DNA of 64,000 nucleotides from DASRFA01 sp035651755 (GCA_035651755.1 DASRFA010000014.1:62001-126000); one strand, 5' to 3'; counted from the first letter of the stretch, positions 36,608 through 46,526 are shown. Numbers and translations are program-made. Notes: generated by a model not told the origin, from the letters alone.

Positions 36608-37720
36608 ATGAGCCGCGAGATCCTCGTCCGCGTCTTCTTCTTCGCGGCCCTGCTCTTCCTGCTCGTCCAGCTCTACGAAGTCCTCTCCTCCTTCCTGAAG
36701 CCGATCGCGTTGGCGACGCTTCTCGCCGTGGTCTTCCAGCCTGTCGACGCCTGGGCGCTGCGCGTGACGGGCGGCCGGCGCACCGCCGCGGCCGCCATCG
36801 TGACCGCGGCCATCGTGCTGCTGGTCGCGCTGCCGGCGACTGCCCTGTCGGGCGTGCTCGCGCGCGAGGCGGCCGGCCTGGTGCGCGAGCTCTCCCAGCT
36901 CGCGGAGTCGGGCGCCCTCGAGCGCCTGCAGCAGAGCTTGACGGAATCCCTCCCCGGCCGGCTCTTCCGGACCTACGCACCGGCCGCGGGCGCGCTCAAC
37001 ATCGACCTGGGGGAGCTCGCGCAGACGGCGCTCTCGACCGTCGGCAACACGGTCGTGGGAAGTCTCGGCGGCGTCGCCCGGAACGTCGCGAGCGTCGTCC
37101 TGAACCTTTTCATCGTCCTCTTCACGGTCTTCTTCCTCTTCCGCGACGGCGACCGCATGGTCGCGAACCTGCGCGCGCTCGTCCCGATGCAGCCCGCGGA
37201 CAAGGACCGCGTTCTCCGGCGCCTCCGCGAGATGATCGAGGCGGTGGTGCGCGGCATGGTGGTCACCGCGGCGCTCCAGGGCGTGCTCACCGGCGTCGGC
37301 CTCGCGATCGTCGGCGTCCCGTACGCGGCGTTCCTCGCGCTCGCGTCCGGGGTGCTGTCGCTCTTCCCCTTCGGGGCGGTGGTCGTCTGGCTCGGCTCGT
37401 CGATCTACCTGTTCGCGATCGGCTCGCTCGCGAGCGCGCTGTTCCTGGTCGCGTGGGGCGCGGTCGTCGTCGGGACGATCGACAACTTCGTCCGTCCAAT
37501 CCTGATCGGCGGGCAGGGCGAGATCTCGACGCTCCTCCTCTTCTTCGGGATGCTGGGCGGGATCGAGGCCTACGGCTTCCTCGGCCTCTTCCTCGGCCCC
37601 GCTCTCATGGCGACGCTCGCCGCGTTCGTCGAGATCTACCGCGAGGAGTACCTCGGCACGGGAATCGAGGACGGCTCGATCGAGCCTTCCGAGCGGTCGC
37701 GGCGCTCGGCGCGTCTCTGA
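36608..37720 (+). CDS. AI-2E/PerM-family membrane permease
   Basis: 370-aa inner-membrane protein with about seven hydrophobic helices in the usual layout: a paired N-terminal hairpin (~7-60), a soluble segment (~80-150), then helices around ASVVLNLFIVLFTVFFLFRDGDRM, GVLTGVGLAIVGVPYAAFLALASGVLSLFPFGAVVVWLG and LLLFFGMLGGIEAYGFLGLFLGPAL. The FRDGDR and FGMLGGIEAYGFLGLFLGP motifs identify the PF01594 family, some members of which export AI-2 or ions; substrate here is unknown. ATG at 36608. Convergent with the following gene, 23 bp between stops. Confidence 0.92.
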   Translation: MSREILVRVFFFAALLFLLVQLYEVLSSFLKPIALATLLAVVFQPVDAWALRVTGGRRTAAAAIVTAAIVLLVALPATALSGVLAREAAGLVRELSQLAESGALERLQQSLTESLPGRLFRTYAPAAGALNIDLGELAQTALSTVGNTVVGSLGGVARNVASVVLNLFIVLFTVFFLFRDGDRMVANLRALVPMQPADKDRVLRRLREMIEAVVRGMVVTAALQGVLTGVGLAIVGVPYAAFLALASGVLSLFPFGAVVVWLGSSIYLFAIGSLASALFLVAWGAVVVGTIDNFVRPILIGGQGEISTLLLFFGMLGGIEAYGFLGLFLGPALMATLAAFVEIYREEYLGTGIEDGSIEPSERSRRSARL

Positions 37721-37743
37721 CCGGCGCCGTCCTCGATCGACGG

Positions 37744-38091
37744 TCAGTTGCCGTACGGGTTCTTTCCTTCGTTCACGTGGATGCTGTAGCTCTTGACGTC
37801 GCCCGGATGGACACGCGACGCGAACGGGACGCGCGCGTCGGCGCCGACGTCGCGCAGCTCGACGGTCTCCTTCTCTCCGAGCCGGCCGTCCTCGCCCACG
37901 ACGGCGACCTCGACCTCGACGCGCGCCGCCGCTTCGCCGCGATTGTGGACCGTGCCGGCGACGCGCACGCCGCCCCCTTCGCGCTCGAGCCGCGGCTCCT
38001 CGACCACGAATCGCTCCTCACGCGCGAGCGAGAGCGCGATGGCCGCCACGACCGCGACGAGCCCGACGGCGGTCAGGACGCGCGCGGTCAT
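37744..38091 (-). CDS. Membrane-anchored FxLYD-like small protein
   Basis: 115 aa: N-terminal hydrophobic anchor or signal (VLTAVGLVAVVAAIALSLA, ~5-23), then a beta-rich domain with VRVAGTVHNRGEAAARVEVEVAVVG and VHPGDVKSYSIHV, the pattern of FxLYD/DUF3426-like extracytoplasmic domains (G-x-V-x-N followed by a PG turn). No catalytic residues are visible. ATG at 38091, 1 bp after the ychF stop on the same strand, so co-transcribed. Function unknown. Confidence 0.75.
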   Translation of the reverse strand: MTARVLTAVGLVAVVAAIALSLAREERFVVEEPRLEREGGGVRVAGTVHNRGEAAARVEVEVAVVGEDGRLGEKETVELRDVGADARVPFASRVHPGDVKSYSIHVNEGKNPYGN

Positions 38092-38092
38092 C

Positions 38093-39135
<1,043 letters not shown>

Positions 39136-39139
<4 letters not shown>

Positions 39140-39705
39140 GGGCGCGACCCGGAGGCGGGCGCGATCGCCAGGAGGCCGCGCTCGCGCGCCCGGCAGATCC
39201 CGACCACGGATTTCGCGTCGACGATCGTTCCGTCGACCGCCCAGCGAGCCGCCTCCGACGCCGGCACGAGCCGCACCTCGGAGATGAGCTCGTCCTCGTC
39301 GAGCGCCTGCTTCGCGGGCGTCAAGCCGCGCGCGAGGTAGAGGCGGATGCGCTCGGTCGAGTAGCCGGGCACGGGCACGATCTCACCGAGGTCGATCATC
39401 TCGCGCGCCCGCATCCCCGTCTCCTCGACGAGCTCGCGATGCGCGCACGCTTCCGGCTTCTCTCCGGCATCGAGCGTGCCGGCCGGGATCTCCCACAGCT
39501 CGCCGCCCGCCGCATGGCGGAACTGCCGGAGTAGCACGATCTCGCCGGCGTCCGTCACCGGCACGATCGCGGCGGCGCCGCGATGGCGGAGCACGTCGAG
39601 ATCGACCTGAACGCCGTTCGGGAGCCGGACCGTCTCGATCGCGACCTCGAAGACGCGGCCCTCGTGCACGACGCGACGGCGGACCACGTTCGCAGACGGC
39701 GGCAT
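39136..39705 (-). CDS. Nudix hydrolase, ADP-ribose pyrophosphatase type
   Basis: 189 aa. The Nudix box GTLDAGEKPEACAHRELVEETG fits G-x5-E-x7-REUxEExGU. The preceding VVLHRG-like strand (VDLDVLRHRGAAAIVPV), LLRQFRHAAGGELWEIPAG, and the following PVPGYSTERIRLYLAR are typical of NudF/ADP-ribose pyrophosphatases. Probable substrate ADP-ribose or a related NDP-sugar (family inference). ATG at 39705; a longer in-frame extension upstream lacks any homologous features. It overlaps ychF by 4 bp and forms one minus-strand unit with ychF and the FxLYD gene. Confidence 0.9.
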
Positions 39706-39841
39706 GGCGCGATCATAGGGTTCGACGTCCGGGCCGACAACGCCGATGGAGCCGTGCCGCACATCGCGGCGTCGCCGCTTCCTCCGCCCCGTGCGTTGCG
39801 TCGTGCCCGCCTGCGTACTAGCCAGGCGCGCGGAGGTCGCG

Positions 39842-40315
39842 ATGGCTCTGAAGCGTTCGATGATCCGACTCACCCCGGAGGAGCGCGCAAAGTTCCTGGC
39901 CACGGGCCGCACCCTCTACCTCGCCTCGAACGGCGACGACGGATACCCGCACCTGATCGCGATGTGGTACGCGCTCGAGCCCGACGGGGCGATCGCGATG
40001 ACGACGTACCGGAAGTCGCAGAAGGTGAAGAACGTCGAGCGCGACCCGCGCTGCGCGATCCTCCTCGAGGAGGGCGCGACCTATGACAAGCTGAAGGGCG
40101 TGTTCCTCCGCGGCCGCTGCGAGATCATCGACGACGAGGAGCGGACGCTCGCGACGCTCGGCAAGGTCGGCGCACGCATGGCGGGCTCGACCGCGCCGCT
40201 GCCGCCGGAGGCGCTGGGACCCATGCGGTCACAGGCGAAGAAGCGCGTCACGCTCCTCTTCCGCGCCGACAAGACCCGCTCCTGGGACCACTCCAAGCTC
40301 GCCGGCGCGTACTGA
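39842..40315 (+). CDS. PPOX-class split-barrel protein, probably F420- (or FMN-) dependent
   Basis: 157 aa of the pyridoxamine-phosphate-oxidase-like split-barrel fold. It has FLATGRTLYLASNGDDGYPHLIAMWYAL, AIAMTTYRKSQKVKNVERDPRCAILLEEG and LRGRCEIIDD, closely following F420-dependent FDOR-B/PPOX TIGR-type proteins (TYRxSxKxxNxxRDPR). The presence of a full F420 biosynthetic set in the same genome supports F420 use; FMN or heme cannot be ruled out. ATG at 39842, upstream GGAGG about 7 nt away. Divergent from the Nudix gene and convergent with rplI. Confidence 0.85.
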   Translation: MALKRSMIRLTPEERAKFLATGRTLYLASNGDDGYPHLIAMWYALEPDGAIAMTTYRKSQKVKNVERDPRCAILLEEGATYDKLKGVFLRGRCEIIDDEERTLATLGKVGARMAGSTAPLPPEALGPMRSQAKKRVTLLFRADKTRSWDHSKLAGAY

Positions 40316-40342
40316 TACGGCGAACGTCGTCGCCGCTACGGC

Positions 40343-40789
40343 CTACGCGTCGGGCAGGACCTTGAGCGTGATCGTCGCCTTCACGTCGAACGCGATGCCG
40401 ACCGGGATGCGGTACGTGCCGAGGCGCTTGATCGGGTCGGCGAGGTCGATGCGGCGGCGGTCGACGTCGAAGCCGCGCGCGTGCAGCAGCTTCTCGATGT
40501 CGATGTTCGTGACCGAGCCGTAGAGCCGATCCTCGTCGCCGGCGCGCGCCTTCACCTCGAGGACGAGCCCGTCGAGCTGATCGGCGAAGCCCTGCGCGGC
40601 CTTCCGCTCGCGCTCGCGCTTGATCGCGACCAGGCGGCGCTCGTGCTCGAGGGCTGTCAGGTTCCGCCGGCTGGCCTCGACCGCGAGACCGCGCGGCATG
40701 AGGTAATTCCGCGCGTAGCCGGGCTTGACCTTCACGACCTCGCCCATCGCGCCCAGATTCGCGACGTCGTCGCGCAGGATCACTTCCAT
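40343..40789 (-). CDS. rplI: 50S ribosomal protein L9
   Basis: 148-aa protein MEVILRDDVANLGAMGEVVKVKPGYARNYL..., the canonical L9 N-domain, central helix with lysine/arginine repeats, and C-domain ending in TITLKVL. ATG at 40789, 40 bp after rpsR. Part of rpsF-rpsR-rplI on the minus strand. Confidence 0.98.
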   Translation of the reverse strand: MEVILRDDVANLGAMGEVVKVKPGYARNYLMPRGLAVEASRRNLTALEHERRLVAIKRERERKAAQGFADQLDGLVLEVKARAGDEDRLYGSVTNIDIEKLLHARGFDVDRRRIDLADPIKRLGTYRIPVGIAFDVKATITLKVLPDA

Positions 40790-40829
40790 CGCAGCTTCCT
40801 CGTGGGAGGTTCGAAGCCGTCCGCTCGGC

Positions 40830-41183
40830 TCAGGTCCGGACGAGTGAGAACGGCAGGAGCGCGGTCGTGCGCGCGCGCTTGATGGCGGTCGTGAGGCGGC
40901 GCTGGTGGCGCGCGCAGTTTCCCGTGATCCGGCTCGGGATGATCTTCCCGCGCTCGGTCACGAAGTTGGAGAGCACACGGACGTCCTTGTAGTCGATCTG
41001 GAGGGTCTTCTCGGCGCAGAAGCGGCACACCTTGCGGCGCCCGCCGCGACGGCGAAACGGGTTGCCGTCGTCCGAGCGGCCGCGCGAGGAGCGCCGGCGC
41101 TCGCCGTCGCCGCCTGGGCGCCCGCCGAAACCGGACGGACGCGGAGCTTCTGAGGTCGTCGTGGTTTCCTTCTCGTCCGCCAT
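40830..41183 (-). CDS. rpsR: 30S ribosomal protein S18 with long N-terminal extension
   Basis: 117 aa. Residues ~48-117 are the S18 core (RRKVCRFCAEKTLQIDYKDVRVL, KIIPSRITGNCARHQRRLTTAIKRAR), including the CxxC of Zn-type S18 plus another Cys in GNCARHQ. The first ~47 residues are a polar, Ser/Thr/Gly/Arg-rich extension without known fold, as seen in several GC-rich lineages. ATG at 41183, 6 bp after rpsF. There is no ssb between rpsF and rpsR. Confidence 0.96.
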   Translation of the reverse strand: MADEKETTTTSEAPRPSGFGGRPGGDGERRRSSRGRSDDGNPFRRRGGRRKVCRFCAEKTLQIDYKDVRVLSNFVTERGKIIPSRITGNCARHQRRLTTAIKRARTTALLPFSLVRT

Positions 41184-41189
41184 AGGAGA

Positions 41190-41615
41190 TCAGAGAGCCT
41201 CGGGCGACTCGGGGTCGCGCGTTTCGTCGGTTGGGTTCTCGGAGTCCCGGGCTGCGCCCTCGGGAGCGCCCTCGCCCTCGGCCGCGGCGGCATCGCGACG
41301 CGCGCGCGGCGGCTCGAGCGGCGGACGATCGGGATCGACCTGGACCGTGATGTAGCGCAGCACGCGATCGGAGATCCGGAGATTCCGCTCGAGCTCGGCG
41401 ACGGTCGCGCCGGTGCCCTTGAACTCGATCACGTAGTAGATGCCGCGGCGCTGCTTCGCGATGTGATACGCGAGATCGCGGACGCCCCAATCGACGGCCT
41501 GCGTGAGCTCGCCGCCGCTCGCGCCGATCACCTGCTTGGCGCGGTCGAGGAGCTCCTTCACGCCGGCGTCGCCGGTGTCGGGATGGTACGCGATCATGAC
41601 CTCGTACGAACGCAT
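41190..41615 (-). CDS. rpsF: 30S ribosomal protein S6
   Basis: 141 aa with the S6 start MRSYEVMIAYHPD, VDWGVRDLAYHIAKQRRGIYYVIEFKG and RISDRVLRYITVQVD, followed by a ~45-residue acidic Glu/Ala/Pro tail typical of longer S6 forms. ATG at 41615. First gene of the rpsF-rpsR-rplI group; pth lies 46 bp upstream on the same strand. Confidence 0.97.
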   Translation of the reverse strand: MRSYEVMIAYHPDTGDAGVKELLDRAKQVIGASGGELTQAVDWGVRDLAYHIAKQRRGIYYVIEFKGTGATVAELERNLRISDRVLRYITVQVDPDRPPLEPPRARRDAAAAEGEGAPEGAARDSENPTDETRDPESPEAL

Positions 41616-41661
41616 GCGGCCTCCGGAAAAGGTGGCTGTCTAACAGCGGGACCGGACCGGC

Positions 41662-42285
41662 TCAAGACGGCTCCCGCGACGGTTCGGGCGGCCCCGCGTC
41701 GGCCGGCTCGGCGGGCGGGCGGGCGTTGACCCGGTTCATGGCCGCCTGAAGCCCCAGGGCGAGCCAGGCCTCGCAGCCGTCGGCCGCCTCGTCGAGCAGG
41801 GTCGGCAGGCGCTCGCGCTCCGCCGCACCGAAGTCCGACAGCACGAAGTCCGCCGGGTCGATGCCGGCGGGCGGCCGGCCGATGCCGACCCGGAGCCGAC
41901 AGAACGGGCGGTCCCCCAGCTCTTCCGCGATCGACCGGAGGCCGCGGTGTCCCGCGGTGCCGCCCCCGAGCTTCAGCTTCAGGCGGCCGAACGGGAGGTC
42001 GAGCTCGTCGTGCACCACGAGGACGTGGGTCGCGGGATCGCTCTCCCCGGGGACCAGCGCCGCGACGACCTCTCCGCTCCGGTTCATGAACTCGAGCGGC
42101 TGCGCGACGAGGACCGTCGAGCCCGCGACCCAGCCCTCCGCGATCCGTGCGCCCGCGGCGTTTCGCGCCCAGCGCAGACCGTGGCGCGCGACGAGCCTCT
42201 CGACGACGAGGAATCCCGCGTTGTGCCGCGTCGCCGCATAGCGCGGGCCCGGGTTCCCGAGCCCGAAGATGGCTCGCGTCGCCAC
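41662..42285 (-). CDS. pth: Peptidyl-tRNA hydrolase
   Basis: Recycles peptidyl-tRNA. The 207-aa protein has IFGLGNPGPRYAATRHNAGFLVVERL (with catalytic His in RHNAG), QPLEFMNRSGEVV, VLVVHDELDLPFGRLKLKLGGGTAGHRGLRSI and FCRLRVGIGRPP, all Pth signatures. The last ~20 residues are Pro/Glu-rich. The start is GTG at 42285, 12 bp after rplY. The rplY-pth pairing after prs is common. Confidence 0.97.
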   Translation of the reverse strand: MATRAIFGLGNPGPRYAATRHNAGFLVVERLVARHGLRWARNAAGARIAEGWVAGSTVLVAQPLEFMNRSGEVVAALVPGESDPATHVLVVHDELDLPFGRLKLKLGGGTAGHRGLRSIAEELGDRPFCRLRVGIGRPPAGIDPADFVLSDFGAAERERLPTLLDEAADGCEAWLALGLQAAMNRVNARPPAEPADAGPPEPSREPS

Positions 42286-42297
42286 GCGGGCGTACGC

Positions 42298-42984
42298 CTA
42301 CTTCTTGGCCTCCGCCTTCTTGGGCTCGGCCGCCTTGGCGGCCTCCGCGCCCTCGGCGGGAGCTGCGGCTGCGGCCTCCGCACCCTCGGCCGGAGCGACC
42401 TCTTCCGTCGTCGGCTTCGCCTCGACCGTCGGCGGCACGACCGTCACGACGGGATCGTTCTCCTTCGAGACGGCGGTGACGCCGGCCGGGAGCACGATGT
42501 CGTTCAGGTGCAGCGAGTCGTGGATCCCTAGGCTCGACACGTCGACCGAGATCGAGTCGGGGATCTGCGTCGGCAGGCACGATACCGCGATCTCGCGCAG
42601 GATCGGCTGGAGGATGCCGCCCATCGTGACGCCTTCCGCCTTGCCCTCGAAGTGGATCGGCACACGGACCTCGATCTCCTTGTCGAGCGCGACCTCGTAG
42701 AAGTCGGCGTGGAGCGGCACGCCCGCGACCGGGTCGAACTGGATGTCGCGCAGCAGCACCTTCCGCTGGTCGAGATCGGCGGTCGACGAGCGGAGCTCGA
42801 TCAGGTGCGAGCCCTCGAGGTGCGCGAGCCGGACGCTGAACTGCTTCATGTCGACGGCGACCGAGCGCGCCGGCGATTTCGCGCCGTAGAAGATCGCGGG
42901 CAGCTTGCCCGCCATGCGGGCGCGGCGGGCCGGCCCCTTCCCCGACCCCTCGCGGGGCTCGACGTCGATGATGAGCGCTTCCAT
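42298..42984 (-). CDS. rplY: 50S ribosomal protein L25/general stress protein Ctc
   Basis: 228-aa long-form L25. Residues ~1-95 are the 5S-rRNA-binding L25 domain (EPREGSGKGPARRARMAGKLPAIFYG, LLRDIQFDPVAGVPLHADFYEV), ~96-185 the TL5/CTC C-domain (VRVPIHFEGKAEGVTMGGIL, IPDSISVDVSSLGIHDSLHL), then an Ala/Glu/Lys-rich tail. ATG at 42984, 50 bp after prs. Confidence 0.96.
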   Translation of the reverse strand: MEALIIDVEPREGSGKGPARRARMAGKLPAIFYGAKSPARSVAVDMKQFSVRLAHLEGSHLIELRSSTADLDQRKVLLRDIQFDPVAGVPLHADFYEVALDKEIEVRVPIHFEGKAEGVTMGGILQPILREIAVSCLPTQIPDSISVDVSSLGIHDSLHLNDIVLPAGVTAVSKENDPVVTVVPPTVEAKPTTEEVAPAEGAEAAAAAPAEGAEAAKAAEPKKAEAKK

Positions 42985-43034
42985 GATCTCTCCCAAAAGT
43001 CGCGTCCCGGCGGAGCCGGTGGCGCGCGGTGCGT

Positions 43035-44009
43035 TCAGACGAAGAGCGAGCTGATCGATTCCTCTTGGTGCGTGCGGCGGATCGCCTCGGCGATGAGCGT
43101 CGCGACCGAAAGCACCTTCACCTTTCGGCAGCCGGCGGCGCGCGCGTTCTGCGCGATGGTGTCGGTCGCGATGAGCTCGGTGATCGCGGATTTCTCGAGG
43201 CGGTCGATCGCCGGACCCGACAGGACCGCGTGCGTGCAGGCCGCGACGACCTCCTGCGCGCCGGCGTCGAGCGCCGCCTGCGCGGCGCTGCAGATCGTGC
43301 CCGCCGTGTCGACCATGTCGTCGACCAGGATGGCGATGCGCGATCGCACCTCGCCGATGATGTGCATCTCGGCCACTTCGTTCGCGCCCGAGCGCCGCTT
43401 GTCGATGACGGCGAGGGCGCCGTCGAGGCGCTTCGCGAACGCGCGAGCGCGCTCGACGCCGCCCGCGTCGGGCGAGATGACGGTCGTGGGCTCGCGTCCG
43501 ATCCGCTCGCGGAGATACCGCAGGAGGACCGGCGTCGCGTAGAGGTTGTCGACCGGGATGTTGAAGAATCCCTGGATCTGACCGGCGTGCAGGTCCATGG
43601 TCAGGACGCGCGACGCGCCCGCCGTCTCGATCAGGTCGGCCACGAGCTTCGCCGAGATCGGGACGCGCGGCGCCACCTTCCGGTCCTGGCGGGCGTAGCC
43701 ATAGTACGGGATGACCGCCGTGATGCGCCCCGCCGACGCGCGCTTCAGCGCGTCCAGCATGAGCAGGAGCTCCATCAGGTGGTCGTTGCCCGGCGTCGAC
43801 GTCGATTGGATCACGAAGACGTCGCCGCCGCGCACGTTCTCCTGGATGTCGACGTTGATCTCGCCGTCGCTGAACCGGCGGATGTCCGCGCGCGCGACCG
43901 GCACGCCGAGGCACGTGCAGATGTCGCGCGCCAGCGCCGGGTTGGAGTTGCCGGCGAAGATCTTGATCGCGTCCTTGGCGCCGTCGGTCTGCGTGGAGTT
44001 CTCGATCAT
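43035..44009 (-). CDS. prs: Ribose-phosphate pyrophosphokinase
   Basis: Makes PRPP from ribose-5-P and ATP. The 324-aa protein has IKIFAGNSNPALARDICTCL, FSDGEINVDIQENVRG, VIQSTSTPGNDHLMELLLMLDAL, the flexible-loop region YYGYARQDRKVAPRVPISAKLVA, MDLHAGQIQGFF and the PRPP loop ILVDDMVDTAGTI. ATG at 44009; the open frame continues upstream only through tRNA-Gln. PRPP also serves apt, encoded in the same window. Confidence 0.98.
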   Translation of the reverse strand: MIENSTQTDGAKDAIKIFAGNSNPALARDICTCLGVPVARADIRRFSDGEINVDIQENVRGGDVFVIQSTSTPGNDHLMELLLMLDALKRASAGRITAVIPYYGYARQDRKVAPRVPISAKLVADLIETAGASRVLTMDLHAGQIQGFFNIPVDNLYATPVLLRYLRERIGREPTTVISPDAGGVERARAFAKRLDGALAVIDKRRSGANEVAEMHIIGEVRSRIAILVDDMVDTAGTICSAAQAALDAGAQEVVAACTHAVLSGPAIDRLEKSAITELIATDTIAQNARAAGCRKVKVLSVATLIAEAIRRTHQEESISSLFV

Positions 44010-44043
44010 CGCCGCTTCGGCCTCGCTCGTCGTCCGGCGGATG

Positions 44044-44116
44044 CTGGGCGGGAAGGATTCGAACCTTCGAATGCCGGATCCAAAGTCCGGTGCCTTACCA
44101 GCTTGGCGACCGCCCA
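44044..44116 (-). tRNA. tRNA-Gln (TTG anticodon)
   Basis: 73-nt cloverleaf: acceptor TGGGCGG/CCGCCCA, discriminator G, anticodon stem CCGGA/TCCGG with loop CTTTGGA (anticodon TTG), T arm GAAGG/CCTTC. No CCA encoded. Located 34 bp upstream of prs, the position seen in many deltaproteobacteria-like genomes. Confidence 0.95.
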
Positions 44117-44139
44117 CCCGGCACTCGGCGCCGCGCGAC

Positions 44140-44145
44140 CTTGTA
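44140..44145 (-). promoter_or_regulatory. Candidate -10 element of tRNA-Gln
   Basis: TACAAG on the minus strand, 23 bp before the tRNA, identical to the -10 of tRNA-Pro; the sequence 17 bp further up (TGGCAG) is a poor -35. Confidence 0.35.
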
Positions 44146-44296
44146 CCCTTCTGCTGCAGGCGCTGCCAGTCGGCGTCCGTGGCGGCTCCGAGCGCGGCGT
44201 GCCCGCGAACCGTGCGCAGGTCGGTCGCTGCCGAGCGGTACCGCTGGCGTCTGCGCAGCCCTCGACTGACGCTCCGGGCGCGGTTACGGAGACCCC

Positions 44297-45202
44297 GTGG
44301 ACGAGCCCGGAAGGCAGGCGGCTGCGCGGGTCGTCGCGGACATCGCGCGCGAGGCGGGGCAGCTGATTCGGGACCGGTTCTCGAAGCCGCGGGAGATCGG
44401 GGTCAAGAGCGCGGCGATCGACCTCGTCACCGACACCGATCGGGCCGCGGACCGGCTGATCGCCGAGCGGCTCGCCGCGGCGTTTCCGGAGGACGGGCTC
44501 GTGTCCGAGGAGGGAGGGGTCGTGCCTCCGGCGCGCTTTCGCGCGACCTCGGCGGGCGCGAGCGCCGCCACCGGCGATCCCGCGGAGGGCGCGCTCTACT
44601 GGATCGTGGATCCACTCGACGGGACGACCAACTTCGCGCACGGCTTCCCGCAGTTCGCGGTCTCGATCGCCGCGGTCGCCGGGCTCGACCCCATGCGGCC
44701 GCTCGCCGCGCCGCCGCGCGCGGACGCGGCGCCGGTCATCGGAGTCGTCTACGATCCGATGCGCGACGAGCTCTACAGCGCGACGCGCCAAGGTCCCGCG
44801 ACGCTGAACGGCGCGCCGATCGGCGTCACCACGGAGACGTCGCTCGACGCGTGCCTCATCGCGACCGGCTTTCCCTATGACCGCCGCGAGCGCGCCGACT
44901 TCTACCTCGCCTTCTGGCGCGCGATGATCGTGCGCTGTCGCGACGTCCGCCGCGTCGGCGCCGCCGCTCTCGACCTCGCGTGGGTCGCGTGCGGCCGCCT
45001 CGACGGCTTCTGGGAGTGGAACCTGCACGCGTGGGACATCGCGGCGGGAGCGCTGATCGTCGAGCGGGCGGGTGGACGCGCGACCGACTTCTCGGGCGAG
45101 CCGCTCGTCGTCGACGCCCGCCAGACGCTCGCGACGAACGGCCGCGTGCACGACGACGTGCTGAGCATCATCAGGCCGCTCGCCGGGGCGAAGCGCCCGT
45201 GA
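44297..45202 (+). CDS. Inositol monophosphatase-family phosphatase
   Basis: 301-aa Mg-dependent sugar-phosphatase fold. Metal and catalytic motifs: TDTDRAAD, LVSEEGG, WIVDPLDGTTNFAHGFPQFAVSI (DPxDGTxNF) and WEWNLHAWDIAAGALIVERAGG (WDxAAG). The order matches SuhB/IMPase; fructose-1,6-bisphosphatase or histidinol-phosphatase activity is also possible in this family. Between motifs one and two, about 25 extra Ala/Pro-rich residues enlarge the protein. The start is GTG at 44297. Divergent from the tRNA-Gln/prs unit. Confidence 0.9.
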   Translation: MDEPGRQAAARVVADIAREAGQLIRDRFSKPREIGVKSAAIDLVTDTDRAADRLIAERLAAAFPEDGLVSEEGGVVPPARFRATSAGASAATGDPAEGALYWIVDPLDGTTNFAHGFPQFAVSIAAVAGLDPMRPLAAPPRADAAPVIGVVYDPMRDELYSATRQGPATLNGAPIGVTTETSLDACLIATGFPYDRRERADFYLAFWRAMIVRCRDVRRVGAAALDLAWVACGRLDGFWEWNLHAWDIAAGALIVERAGGRATDFSGEPLVVDARQTLATNGRVHDDVLSIIRPLAGAKRP

Positions 45203-45233
45203 GCGCGCCCGCCCCGACGAACCGACGGGAGCG

Positions 45234-45953
45234 CTATCCGGTGCGCTCTGCGAAGAACGAGTGATCGTTTCCGATGTCGAACGTGTCGCACTCGTTGGTG
45301 AACGGCACGCGCAGCGTGAACGACTGCGTTCCCTCGAGACGGTCGGGCCCGACGAACCGGAACACGTACTTCCGGCAGTTCACGTTGTCGCGCTCGAACA
45401 TCACGAAGTTGCTTCCGGAGAGGCTCGCGACGACGTCCTCGCCGCTCCCGACCCTTTCGCCGACGGCGACCTGGCCGTCGTCCTCGAGGTGATCGAAGCG
45501 ATACGTCAGCACGTCGGTGCCGTCCCCCGTATCGACCGTGAAGCTCCACGTGCCGAGCAGGTCGTCGACGGTCGCTCCGCCGTCGCCCGGCCCTTCACCC
45601 GGAGGGAAGAAGAACGAGAGCGGCAGCGAGATGCCGCTCTGGATCAGCGTGTACTGCGAGGTCGGACAGGGGGCGGCCGCGCAGGCGTCGGCTCCGAAGC
45701 AGTCGAACGTGGCGTCGGTGTCGGTGGCTGACGTCCGGTTGCAATCGAGGAACGCGGGCGGCCCGCCGTCGCTGCGGAACACGTTGCCGGTCACGCGGCC
45801 GTCGGAGAGGCGGTACGTGATGGCCCAGCGCTCCGTCCCGACGTCCTTGTTGATGAGGGTGGCGTCGCGGTCGCGCGTCCATTGGACGCCGGTCGTCGCT
45901 CCGGCCAGCGCCGGGGCGACCAGGAGCGCGAACGCGGTGATCAGAGTTCGCAT
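45234..45953 (-). CDS. Secreted protein of unknown function
   Basis: 239 aa with a Sec signal peptide (MRTLITAFALLVAPALAGA, cleavage near 19). The mature part is beta-rich, has about six cysteines (DCNRT, DCFGADACAAAPC, VNCRKYVF, NECDTF) suggesting disulfides, and acidic Gly/Asp loops; no enzymatic motif is recognised. It is likely periplasmic or extracellular. Of two ATGs, 45953 has GGAG at 7 nt and is preferred over 45959. Convergent with the IMPase gene, 31 bp apart. Confidence 0.75.
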   Translation of the reverse strand: MRTLITAFALLVAPALAGATTGVQWTRDRDATLINKDVGTERWAITYRLSDGRVTGNVFRSDGGPPAFLDCNRTSATDTDATFDCFGADACAAAPCPTSQYTLIQSGISLPLSFFFPPGEGPGDGGATVDDLLGTWSFTVDTGDGTDVLTYRFDHLEDDGQVAVGERVGSGEDVVASLSGSNFVMFERDNVNCRKYVFRFVGPDRLEGTQSFTLRVPFTNECDTFDIGNDHSFFAERTG

Positions 45954-46526
45954 CGGCATTCTCCACTTCCTCGGGCCGCCGCCGACGCGGCGATCCGACC
46001 GCACGACCGGGCTGGCGGGATCCGCATGGCGCAGTCGCGACGGAGCGACCCGTTCATCTTCATTGGGCATACGAGCACGCCGCGTGCCGCGGCCGGGCGG
46101 CCGCCGGTGACCTCGTCCTCCGAGCGAAGAGCTCCGATATCGGTCGCGATCGTGCCCGATTTGACGTGTCGGGCGGTGCCCGAGTGTGTCTGCCTTACAC
46201 GGTCGTCCGGCCGCCGGGAGCCCGCCAAGGCCACGACGACTGGGTAGCGTTCGATCTTTTTTCGCCGCGCGACGTCACCGAATGAGTCGGCCGGCGTATT
46301 GGAAGCCGACGACCGAAAGAAGTTCGACGTCGGCCCGAGCGCGAGGGCTGGAGAAGGGGACGGTGGCGGGCCCAACGAGCCCCAACGCCGTAGAGGGGCA
46401 GGACAAGAGCTGGCCCGACAAGCGGGGGCAACAACCCGCTCCCCTCCTCGAGCCCTCGCGCTTCCTTCAGCAGCACCCGCGACGCGTGCCCGTCACACCG
46501 TCCTCGGCTCGCACAAGGAGAATCTC
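45954..46526. other. 573-bp divergent intergenic region
   Basis: Lies between two secreted-protein genes transcribed away from each other. It contains a short run of T (GATCTTTTTTCG near 46255) and mixed-composition DNA of lower GC than the surroundings. No gene with a credible start and no tRNA is seen; it probably holds both promoters. Confidence 0.4.

Noticed and set aside
44010..44117. N-terminal extension of Prs
   Set aside because: It translates tRNA-Gln; the true Prs start is the ATG at 44009.
45941..46375. 144-codon minus-strand frame in the divergent intergenic region
   Set aside because: Low-complexity composition and no credible start; it overlaps the signal-peptide region of the secreted-protein gene in another frame.
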